DNA of 5,174 nucleotides from Acidobacteriota bacterium (GTDB lineage: Bacteria > Acidobacteriota > Terriglobia > Acidiferrales > UBA7541), in contig QHYP01000185.1 of the NCBI GenBank assembly GCA_003224195.1, forward strand, positions 1 through 5,174, in the 5' to 3' direction. The stretch's first letter is position 1. Every line of letters begins with the position of its first letter. A program made the translations under genes and the position numbers. Below the pieces are notes generated by a model that saw nothing but the letters and a program-made list of their open reading frames with translations, had not been told where the DNA came from and did not search any database. Positions 1 to 4,861 of the stretch are shown here, one piece after another.

Positions 1-145
1 CCTCTTCTCCGCCGGAAAGGACGAACTCGACCTCGTCGCCGCCCTCCACGCCCTGTCCGCGCAGGGAGACACTGAACTTGTCGCCGTCAAAGACGATGAA
101 AGCACCATCCGCGTCTGGATCGACTCGAAGAATTCGTCGGACTGA
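1..145 (+). CDS. C-terminal fragment of an uncharacterised small protein
   Basis: This is the last 47 codons of a gene whose start lies left of the window. The open frame begins at base 2 and ends at TGA 143-145. It has coding character: third positions are strongly G/C, and the residues form an acidic helix-then-strand pattern. The end contains GDTELVAVKDDESTIRVWID followed by a short SKNSSD tail. That stretch resembles residues 88-106 of the next gene (D-x-[DE]-LV-x-[VI]-[KR]-DD), which suggests related or co-evolving proteins. The next start codon is 11 bases away with its Shine-Dalgarno sequence touching this stop codon, so the two are probably co-transcribed. I do not recognise a named family and cannot assign a function. 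No catalytic motif is visible in the fragment. Confidence 0.75.
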   Translation, partial: LFSAGKDELDLVAALHALSAQGDTELVAVKDDESTIRVWIDSKNSSD

Positions 146-156
146 GGGAGGATGGC

Positions 157-591
157 ATGCTCTTAGCTAAGATTGCTTGCGGGTTTGCTTGCACGGTCGT
201 TCTCGCTGGCGCCTATACGTTCAGGGAAGGCGTGATACGCATCTCCGTGGACGAACATAAGTTCAACGGGGAACACCACCACTTGATTGTTCCGGCCGCC
301 GCTATCCCCCTCGCGGCACGCTTCGTTCCGGATCGGGAAATTCAGCGCGCCGCGGAACAAGCCGCCCTCTTGCTGCCCGCCCTGCGGGAGTTCGCCAAGC
401 AATTGCGAAGAATGCCAGACGCCGACCTGGTCGAAATTCGCGACGACCGCCAGCACGTCCAGCTCCGTACCGAAGCCGGCATGCTCCGGATAGATGTGGA
501 TTCCCCTGAGGAGACCGTCCACGTGAGTTGCCCGTTGGTCACGATCGAGGATTTAGCGGAGGAACTTGCCAGCCGGCTGCCGGCCGCGTAG
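157..591 (+). CDS. Uncharacterised 144-residue protein with N-terminal membrane/secretion segment
   Basis: The start at ATG 157 is set by GGGAGG at 146-151, five bases upstream. The earlier ATG at 152 runs into a stop after four codons. Residues 1-20 form a short hydrophobic segment (IACGFACTVVLAGAY) that could be a signal anchor or a signal peptide cut after AGA; there is no proper lipobox. The remainder is predicted mixed alpha/beta. A strand region at about 26-58 includes a His-rich GEHHHL. A helix spans about 60-85. A strand-turn-strand block at 88-126 (DADLVEIRDD, then MLRIDVDSPEETVHVSCP) is followed by a C-terminal helix at about 130-141. It resembles small uncharacterised proteins I associate with Acidobacteriota, often next to a partner ending in an RVWID-like sequence, as here. 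That association is from memory, not a search. The gene ends convergently, 8 bases from the reductase gene. Function is unknown. Confidence 0.8.
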   Translation: MLLAKIACGFACTVVLAGAYTFREGVIRISVDEHKFNGEHHHLIVPAAAIPLAARFVPDREIQRAAEQAALLLPALREFAKQLRRMPDADLVEIRDDRQHVQLRTEAGMLRIDVDSPEETVHVSCPLVTIEDLAEELASRLPAA

Positions 592-603
592 GAATATTCC
601 TAC
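588..603. terminator. 16-bp perfect palindrome across convergent stop codons
   Basis: GTAGGAATATTCCTAC is a perfect palindrome centred in the gap between two converging genes. It holds the TAG stop of the plus-strand gene (589-591) and the TAG stop of the minus-strand gene (602-600). In RNA from either strand it could fold as a 6-bp stem with an AUAU loop. Neither side has a U-tract, so a classical intrinsic terminator is not established. It may be a weak bidirectional terminator, an mRNA 3'-end stabiliser or a coincidence: part of the symmetry follows from both genes ending in TAG. Confidence 0.4.
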
Positions 604-1382
604 TCTGGCGCGGTTTGCTTCTCGGGCTGGAAATAGACCTCTTCGCGCATCGATTTTTTGTCCCAGCCACGCCGCTCGAGGATCCCGCGGCCATTCTCGA
701 TCATGCGCGGATGCCCGCAGAGATACGCTGTCGTTTGCTGAGGGTGCAACTCCCACAGATCGCTGTACTTGCGGATGACGTCCTCGACGCGGCCGGTTTC
801 GCCCGTCCAAGCGGTGTCCTCCCACGGCCGGCTGACCGTGGGCGCATATTTCAGCCAGGGGACCTCCGCTGCGACGCCCTCCATCTCCTCGCGGTAGCCG
901 AACTCCCACGATCGGCTGGCGCCGTGGACGATATAGAGCCGGTGGTCACCCCCCGGCATCGAGCCCTTCTTCCAATCCCGGTAGAGGGTTCGCACGTAGC
1001 TGACGAACGGCGCGATGCCGGTGACTGTGGCCAGCAGGAGGTGGTGGGCGTGCCCGCTCTGGAAGTCTAACGTGAACCGCCCCTTTGCGATTTTCCGGCA
1101 CATAATCTTGTCACCCGTCTGGAGCCGGTACAGGTGGGGCGTCAGATCGCCCTGCTGAACCAACTCGATGAAGAACTCCAGGGTCTCTTCGTAGGGCGAG
1201 GAGACAATGGAATACGCGCGTTCGATCTTCTTGCTCTCGTTCTGAACGCCGAGTGTGGCGTATTGGCCAGCCACAAAGCGGAAAGGCCCTCCCGGATCAA
1301 CGCGGATTACCCACAGATCCGAGGAGAGCTCCCGCCGATCAACAATCGCCGCTTCGTAGTGCTTCTCGCCGGCCATGTGCAT
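600..1382 (-). CDS. fpr: Ferredoxin/flavodoxin-NADP+ reductase (FAD-dependent)
   Basis: This 260-residue enzyme matches the bacterial FNR family in length and domain order. It should move electrons between NADP(H) and ferredoxin or flavodoxin through bound FAD in the cytoplasm (EC 1.18.1.2 or 1.19.1.1). The FAD-binding beta-barrel covers about 5-105 and contains RAYS at 55-58, which contacts the flavin and ribityl, and KGRFTL at 100-105 near the pyrophosphate. The NADP domain covers about 112-255, with TVTGIAPF at 119-126, VHGAS at 152-156 and LCGHPRM at 221-227. The aromatic pair Y250-F251 near the C-terminus probably stacks on the flavin, followed by a short polar tail. The usual GTGIAPF has Val in place of the first Gly. 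ATG 1382 is followed closely by ATG 1376. GGTGA at 1387-1383 is better spaced for 1376, so the true protein may lack two residues. It lies 47 bases downstream of the permease gene on the same strand and may share its transcript. Confidence 0.9.
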   Translation of the reverse strand: MHMAGEKHYEAAIVDRRELSSDLWVIRVDPGGPFRFVAGQYATLGVQNESKKIERAYSIVSSPYEETLEFFIELVQQGDLTPHLYRLQTGDKIMCRKIAKGRFTLDFQSGHAHHLLLATVTGIAPFVSYVRTLYRDWKKGSMPGGDHRLYIVHGASRSWEFGYREEMEGVAAEVPWLKYAPTVSRPWEDTAWTGETGRVEDVIRKYSDLWELHPQQTTAYLCGHPRMIENGRGILERRGWDKKSMREEVYFQPEKQTAPE

Positions 1383-1429
1383 TCACCGTCTGTTCTGCAT
1401 ACTCAAACTCGGAGAGAATGAGAAAGGAG

Positions 1430-2548
1430 CTATTCGTACGCCAGCGCAACGACCGGATCGAAACTTGCGGCCCGCATGGCGGGATAAATAGCCCCAAGTC
1501 CCGCGCCAATCAGCGCCAGACCGATGGAGGAGAAAACCCAGCCGGGCGGAATGAGAATCATCAGGCTCGGAGTCGTCACCTTCAATATAGATTTCATCAA
1601 AAAGGTGATGCCAATGCCCAGGGAGCTGCCGGCGAGCGCGATGACCAGCATCTCGTTCAAAAGAAACTCGGCAATGTCCAACCGGGAAGAGCCCAGGGCT
1701 TTCAAGATACCGATCTCCCGCGTGCGTTCCATGACCATGGTGTGCATCGTCAGGAAGACCACCAGGAAACTGATGACGATGCCCAGCCCTAGCATGGTGC
1801 GGATGAAAGGCTTCAGCTCGGGCAGATTCGAGGAGTTCATCAACGTCAAGTATTCGGAGAGGGTGCGGACGCGGTCTTCCGGCAGGAGACTTACGATCAG
1901 CTCGCGCGTGCCTTCCGTATCTCCTTTGCTGCGAACGTAAAACATGGAGACGCGCCTCTCCGCTCCGGCAATTTCCTGCGCCGTCCCCAGAGGGATAAAG
2001 AAGCGGGCGCCCTTGCCGTGGGCCACGATTCCAGAAATAGTGAAATTGTGATTGAGAAGAGAGACGGTATTGCCGACGCGCAAATGCCTCGATTGCGCCA
2101 CGATATCGTCAGCTATCGCTTCGTCCGGCGACTCAAACGCTCGGCCAGCCAAGAAGAGGAATCCCTGACTTAGCCCGTTGAAGCGTTTGTAGTCGATTCC
2201 ATAAACGACTACGAAATTGCGCTGGTCCATCAGGATCAGGGTGGGGGCGACCTCGTCCACACCTGGCAGCGCCGAAATCGCGTCCCCGACCGATTCCTGC
2301 ATCACCGCGCTCGAAAAAGCAAAGAAAATAGACGAGTTGGGCGGCTGCACCAAGATGTCAGCGCCAACGCCTTCGACGCGCTTGCCCCATTCGGAAATAA
2401 CCCCCGACGTCAGGCCAACAACCATAAGCACGAGAATGACCTGGATGGAGATCGCGATGACCGTGAGAGCCGAGCGGATGGGACGGGCAGTAAGGTTACC
2501 CCAGAGCATTTGCGCGCGAGAAAAATAGATTGGAGCAGTTTCCGGCAT
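1430..2548 (-). CDS. FtsX/MacB-type ABC transporter permease
   Basis: This 372-residue inner-membrane protein has the four-helix topology of FtsX/MacB-family permeases, which act as mechanotransmission subunits for export or lipoprotein transfer. TM1 is at about 28-50, after the RPIR motif at 22-25. A MacB_PCD-like periplasmic domain spans about 52-245. TM2 is at about 251-273, TM3 at about 298-322 and TM4 at about 337-357. The cytoplasmic loop ERTREIGILKALG (274-286) contacts the ATPase in this family. The C-terminal PAMRAASFDPVVALAYE matches the usual P-A-x-R-A-A-x-x-D-P-V-x-A-L ending. No ATP-binding subunit is fused or adjacent. Upstream lie 363 noncoding bases and downstream the reductase gene, so the partner ATPase must be elsewhere or absent. 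The start at 2548 has no Shine-Dalgarno sequence. Met14 (2509) is an alternative, closer to where many family members begin, but it has no ribosome site either. The substrate cannot be told from sequence. Confidence 0.92.
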   Translation of the reverse strand: MPETAPIYFSRAQMLWGNLTARPIRSALTVIAISIQVILVLMVVGLTSGVISEWGKRVEGVGADILVQPPNSSIFFAFSSAVMQESVGDAISALPGVDEVAPTLILMDQRNFVVVYGIDYKRFNGLSQGFLFLAGRAFESPDEAIADDIVAQSRHLRVGNTVSLLNHNFTISGIVAHGKGARFFIPLGTAQEIAGAERRVSMFYVRSKGDTEGTRELIVSLLPEDRVRTLSEYLTLMNSSNLPELKPFIRTMLGLGIVISFLVVFLTMHTMVMERTREIGILKALGSSRLDIAEFLLNEMLVIALAGSSLGIGITFLMKSILKVTTPSLMILIPPGWVFSSIGLALIGAGLGAIYPAMRAASFDPVVALAYE

Positions 2549-2567
2549 TTTTGCAAAGTCGAACTGT

Positions 2568-2597
2568 ACTCTAACACTCCTATTTCCAGCGGGTCAA
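2568..2597 (-). promoter_or_regulatory. Candidate sigma70-type promoter of the permease gene
   Basis: On the minus strand, TTGACC (2597-2592, five of six matches to TTGACA) is followed by an 18-base spacer and TAGAGT (2573-2568, four of six matches to TATAAT). Transcription would start near 2560, leaving an untranslated leader of only about 11-13 bases before ATG 2548. That agrees with the absence of a Shine-Dalgarno sequence there. This is a consensus match only, and acidobacterial promoters are poorly defined. Confidence 0.4.
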
Positions 2598-2642
2598 AGG
2601 AGCTTTCTGGAGGAAGCGTGGAGTTCCGAGCAAACTTCATTC

Positions 2643-2665
2643 CGAAAATCGTGCGAAAATTTCGC
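2643..2665. repeat. Direct repeat plus dyad, possible operator
   Basis: CGAAAAT occurs at 2643-2649 and again at 2654-2660, eleven bases apart, about one helical turn. The second copy lies inside GCGAAAATTTCGC (2653-2665), a perfect 6+1+6 palindrome. It sits about 56 bases upstream of the putative -35 of the permease promoter, a reasonable position for a dimeric regulator. No regulator is encoded in the window. Confidence 0.3.
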
Positions 2666-2676
2666 TTCGACAAAGA

Positions 2677-2696
2677 TTTCAACACAAATGTTGAAA
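2677..2696. repeat. 8-bp perfect inverted repeat with 4-base loop
   Basis: TTTCAACA and TGTTGAAA form a perfect 8-bp stem around a CAAA loop. The stem is A/T-rich, and on the minus strand it is followed by TCTTTGTC rather than a continuous T-tract. It could be a regulator site or a weak terminator for read-through from the gene ending at 2912. It lies only 11 bases from the dyad at 2653-2665. Confidence 0.35.
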
Positions 2697-2911
2697 AGCT
2701 TGTGGAAAAGAAGCTGGAATGCGGTCTAACTTCGCAGGGATCAATGCGCTGACGCGGATTGCACAAAAGATGGGCAACGCACCAGCGAGAATCGGCGTAG
2801 GAATGTCCGCAGGCAAGAAGCGAGTACCGGAGGTGGGGCGGGAATGTAGAATGGGGATGAACTTGGCCGGGATTTCAGGTTCCAAAGCTCATCAAAACTT
2901 GATTCTCCGGG

Positions 2912-3340
2912 TCAGTACCACTTCGGCGGGCGTTCGAGGTGAATCTGGACAGTCTGTTGAGATTCGGTGACCTCGTACCAATGGCCATACGACTTCCAAC
3001 CCTCGGCGACAATCTGAATGAGGACTTTCCCGAGCGGCGAATCGGGCACGTGAGCAATTCCGTCGCGGTTGGTCTTGACGTTCAACTCGTATTTCTTGCC
3101 TTTGCGCAGCGTGCGGGCCTGGACAAACTTTACGTACACACTGGCGTTCTCCACCGGCACACTGTTCTCACCGCCCTTGACCTCGATTGTCAACCGGTTT
3201 GCCGTATCCGGCTTTTGTACCTGAGTCTTCGGCTTGGCCGGAGGGCTGGCCGGCTCTTGGGCCGAAAGCGGCGTCAGCAAAAGCGAGAAGCAAGCAAGAA
3301 CCGCCAGATGCCGAAGCAGCAAACGTTTCATGGCAAGCAT
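2912..3340 (-). CDS. Small secreted carboxypeptidase-regulatory-like (beta-sandwich) protein
   Basis: The start at ATG 3340 is chosen because GAGGA (3350-3346) lies five bases upstream. A TTG at 3343 is too close to that site, and ATG 3331 is fourteen bases away. The 142-residue product has a clear Sec signal: basic KRLLLRH at 5-11, a hydrophobic core at about 12-24, and likely cleavage after LSA at 27. A Pro/Lys-rich linker follows (about 30-45). The mature domain (about 49-137) alternates beta-strands with the VPVENASVYVKF and TNRDGIAHVPDSPLGKV-type pattern of carboxypeptidase-regulatory/transthyretin-like folds. It ends in LERPPKWY. I see no catalytic residues. Such domains are common in acidobacterial envelope proteins, where they appear to be structural or binding modules. 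The gene diverges from the PLP enzyme gene and seems to be transcribed alone. The fold call is from pattern, not from a profile search. Confidence 0.8.
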   Translation of the reverse strand: MLAMKRLLLRHLAVLACFSLLLTPLSAQEPASPPAKPKTQVQKPDTANRLTIEVKGGENSVPVENASVYVKFVQARTLRKGKKYELNVKTNRDGIAHVPDSPLGKVLIQIVAEGWKSYGHWYEVTESQQTVQIHLERPPKWY

Positions 3341-3345
3341 CAATA

Positions 3346-3350
3346 TCCTC
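3346..3350 (-). promoter_or_regulatory. Ribosome binding site of the small secreted protein gene
   Basis: GAGGA on the minus strand, with a 5-base spacer to ATG 3340. It decides between three closely spaced possible starts (TTG 3343, ATG 3340, ATG 3331) in favour of 3340. Confidence 0.6.
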
Positions 3351-3370
3351 TACTGGTTGACCCGAAGAAT

Positions 3371-3472
3371 CAAGAGCCTGCTCCGGCGATTCGATGCAGC
3401 GCCACACGCGATACGCGGGCGCCGCTCGGAGCGGCTCTGGCCGCTGCAATTGACTCAAGGAATAGGCTCTTG
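3371..3472. repeat. Nested inverted repeats in the divergent intergenic region
   Basis: An outer 9-bp perfect inverted repeat, CAAGAGCCT (3371-3379) and AGGCTCTTG (3464-3472), encloses a GC-rich cluster. In that cluster GCCGCTCGGAGCGGC (3421-3435) is a 7+1+7 palindrome. AGCGGC (3430-3435) can instead pair with GCCGCT (3440-3445) across a TCTG loop. The middle arm therefore has two exclusive partners. The right outer arm lies between the putative -35 and -10 of the PLP enzyme promoter. This could be a shared operator for the two divergent genes, or an RNA structure in the minus-strand leader. Confidence 0.4.
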
Positions 3473-3478
3473 TAAGTT
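3450..3478 (+). promoter_or_regulatory. Candidate promoter of the PLP enzyme gene
   Basis: TTGACT (3450-3455, five of six matches to consensus) and TAAGTT (3473-3478, only three of six) are separated by 17 bases. Transcription would begin near 3485, giving a leader of about 120 bases. The -10 match is poor, so this is tentative. Confidence 0.3.
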
Positions 3479-3484
3479 CTTTGC

Positions 3485-3606
3485 GACCCGCATGTCCGGA
3501 GTGATGCCCGCCCAGGCGGATTGCTTCCTTTCGGACGCTCCGGCAATTTCCAGCAACACGAGTGGACAGCGGCGCGTTGTGGATGCCGCCACTTGAGGAG
3601 AATTCG
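3485..3606 (+). promoter_or_regulatory. Potentially structured 5' leader of the PLP enzyme gene
   Basis: Several stems can form here. CCGGAGTG (3496-3503) pairs with CGCTCCGG (3536-3543), including one G-U, and encloses a small hairpin CCGC/GCGG (3508-3511 with 3516-3519). ATTGC (3520-3524) can instead pair with GCAAT (3543-3547), which competes for base 3543. Just ahead of the ribosome site, AGTGG (3561-3565) and CGGC (3570-3573) pair with GCCG and CCACT (3585-3593). I do not see the conserved core of the SAM-I riboswitch. Pairings of this size can arise by chance in GC-rich DNA. Confidence 0.25.
3595..3600 (+). promoter_or_regulatory. Ribosome binding site of the PLP enzyme gene
   Basis: GAGGAG with a 6-base spacer to ATG 3607. 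It settles the start at 3607 rather than the in-frame GTG at 3562, whose extra 15 codons have no family counterpart. It sits one base after the hairpin arm ending at 3593, so that structure could affect ribosome access. Confidence 0.75.
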
Positions 3607-4746
3607 ATGGGCTTCGCGACAGACGCGATTCACGTTGGCCAGGAGCCTGATCCGACCACCGGAGCAATCGTTGCGCCGATCTACCAAACTTCGACCTATG
3701 TTCAGCCCGAGTTCGGAAAGACAAAGGGCTACGATTACGCGCGAACGAATCATCCGAATCGCAAGGCTCTGGAGCGGTGTGTGGCGCAGCTTGAAGGAGG
3801 CAAGAACGCTTACGTTTTCACCTCCGGAATGGCTGCGATCGATGCAGTGTTCCGCCTGTTGCGGCCTGGAGACCACGTCGTGGTTTCGGAGGCCGTGTAC
3901 GGCGGCGTGTACCGCCTATCGACGCAGCTCTTGAATCAGTTCGGCCTGGAATTCAGCTTTGTGGACACGTCTTCGATAGAGCTGATGAGCGCGGCTCTGC
4001 GCGACAACACGAAGATGATTTACGTCGAAACACCGACCAACCCGACGTTGATCCTGACGGACATTGCGGCGACGGCGCGACTTGCGAACGAACGCGGCAT
4101 CACGCTCGTCGTGGACAACACGTTTATGAGTCCGTATTTGCAGAGGCCCATCACGCTTGGGGCCCACATTGTCGTGCACTCCATGACGAAGTATTTGAAC
4201 GGCCACAGCGACGCGACAGGCGGCGCAGTGATCCTGACGAGAGAGGAAGACGCGGAAAAGATCTATTTCATCCAGCGGTCGGCCGGCTCAGGGCTGGCGC
4301 CGATGGATTGTTTTCTTGTGTCGCGCGGAATCAAGACGCTGGTGGTCCGGATGCTGCAACACAATGCCAACGGGATAGCCGTGGCGAGGCATTTGGACGC
4401 GCATGCGAAAGTGCGCAAGGTTTTCTATCCCGGGCTCCCCTCTCATCCACAGCACGAGCTGGCCCGGTGGCAGCAGCGGGGGCCCGGCGCAATGCTGTCC
4501 TTCGACGTGGGCTCGCTCGAAGCTGCTCGAAGGCTGCTGGATCAGGTGAAACTGTGTTCACTTGCGGAAAGCCTGGGCGGCGTCGAGACGCTGATCTCGC
4601 ACCCGGCAACGATGACACACGCGTCAATGCCCGCCGATATTCGCCGCAGCATCGGCATCACAGATGGTTTGGTCCGCCTGTCGGTGGGGATTGAAGACGT
4701 CGAGGACATCCAGGCAGACCTCGACCAAGCGCTTCTCTACGTCTGA
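3607..4746 (+). CDS. Trans-sulfuration PLP enzyme (cystathionine gamma-synthase/lyase family)
   Basis: This 379-residue protein is full length for the Cys/Met-metabolism PLP family, cytoplasmic homotetramers that act at the beta or gamma carbon of sulfur amino acids. Features in order: AIVAPIYQTSTY (20-31); YAR at 44-46, whose Tyr and Arg reach the PLP phosphate of the neighbouring subunit; FTSGMAA at 71-77, phosphate binding; VYGG at 97-100, with Tyr98 stacking on the cofactor; ETPTNPT at 141-147; D170 in VVDNTFMSPY, which pairs with the pyridine nitrogen; K195 in HSMTKYLNGHSD, the Schiff-base lysine; SLGGVETLISHPATMTH at 322-338; and VRLSVGIED at 357-365, with Arg358 binding the substrate carboxylate. 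The usual NPTR after the YxR motif is replaced by HPNR (49-52). Gamma-synthase, beta-lyase, gamma-lyase and O-acetylhomoserine sulfhydrylase cannot be separated reliably by eye, so I give no gene symbol. It appears monocistronic, with a terminator hairpin about 30 bases downstream. Confidence 0.93.
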   Translation: MGFATDAIHVGQEPDPTTGAIVAPIYQTSTYVQPEFGKTKGYDYARTNHPNRKALERCVAQLEGGKNAYVFTSGMAAIDAVFRLLRPGDHVVVSEAVYGGVYRLSTQLLNQFGLEFSFVDTSSIELMSAALRDNTKMIYVETPTNPTLILTDIAATARLANERGITLVVDNTFMSPYLQRPITLGAHIVVHSMTKYLNGHSDATGGAVILTREEDAEKIYFIQRSAGSGLAPMDCFLVSRGIKTLVVRMLQHNANGIAVARHLDAHAKVRKVFYPGLPSHPQHELARWQQRGPGAMLSFDVGSLEAARRLLDQVKLCSLAESLGGVETLISHPATMTHASMPADIRRSIGITDGLVRLSVGIEDVEDIQADLDQALLYV

Positions 4747-4763
4747 TCGGTCCGACGCAAGTC

Positions 4764-4815
4764 AAAAAACGGAAACGCCCTCCCCACGGCTCCGGATCCG
4801 CCACGGGAAGGGCGT
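4764..4815 (-). terminator. Hairpin terminator between convergent genes
   Basis: ACGCCCTCCCC (4775-4785) pairs with GGGAAGGGCGT (4805-4815) in 10 of 11 positions, around a 19-base loop that includes the palindrome CGGATCCG. On the minus strand the stem is followed by TTTCCGTTTTTT (4775-4764), a U-rich tract expected of an intrinsic terminator for the gene ending at 4862. On the plus strand the hairpin also lies downstream of the PLP enzyme stop, but only GCCGCCTTCTTC follows, so termination in that direction would be weaker. Confidence 0.7.
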
Positions 4816-4861
4816 GCCGCCTTCTTCAGGAGAGAAGATCGCTGAGCGAACTCGCCGCCGC

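Larger units (their letters stand above)
2549..2911. other. 363-base intergenic region without a convincing gene
   Basis: This gap separates the small secreted protein gene (ending at 2912) from the permease start (2548), both on the minus strand. Open frames of 68-118 codons cross it on both strands. They lack ribosome sites, their composition does not look like protein-coding sequence, and they run into real genes out of frame, so I do not call them. The part from about 2620 to 2720 is clearly more A/T-rich than the surrounding genes and holds the two dyads listed separately. From 2720 to 2911 I see only ordinary noncoding sequence. No GC-rich hairpin with a T-tract follows the 2912 stop. 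Confidence 0.6.

Noticed and set aside
528..1070. 180-codon plus-strand frame opposite the reductase gene
   Set aside because: It is an antisense shadow of the reductase, whose FAD and NADP motifs are clear on the minus strand.
1383..1400. Five-codon minigene (MQNRR then TGA) directly abutting the reductase ATG
   Set aside because: It has no ribosome site and codes for nothing recognisable. An 18-base ATG-to-stop run is expected by chance. Its final GGTGA may instead be the weak ribosome site for ATG 1376.
2510..2752. 80-codon plus-strand frame across the intergenic gap
   Set aside because: It begins inside the permease gene on the opposite strand, has no ribosome site, and its sequence has no recognisable domain. 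More likely an open frame by chance in A/T-rich DNA.
2679..2885. 68-codon minus-strand frame downstream of the small secreted protein
   Set aside because: It has no Shine-Dalgarno sequence, low-complexity Pro/Ile/Ala composition and no family resemblance. It also ends within the 2677-2696 inverted repeat. Considered as a gene remnant but not supportable.
2892..2904. ATCAA/TTGAT short hairpin just after the 2912 stop as a terminator
   Set aside because: Only five A/T-rich pairs with no following T-tract on the minus strand; too weak to call.
3485..3606. SAM-I riboswitch
   Set aside because: Looked for because of the sulfur-metabolism gene, but the conserved core and the expected four-way junction arms are not present. 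Only generic hairpins are seen.
3562..3606. Longer N-terminus of the PLP enzyme from GTG 3562
   Set aside because: The extra 15 residues do not resemble the family, GTG 3562 has no ribosome site, and ATG 3607 has an ideal GAGGAG six bases upstream.
4308..4694. 128-codon plus-strand frame inside the PLP enzyme gene
   Set aside because: It is in another frame of a gene whose catalytic motifs are continuous and complete. Long alternative frames are expected at this GC content.
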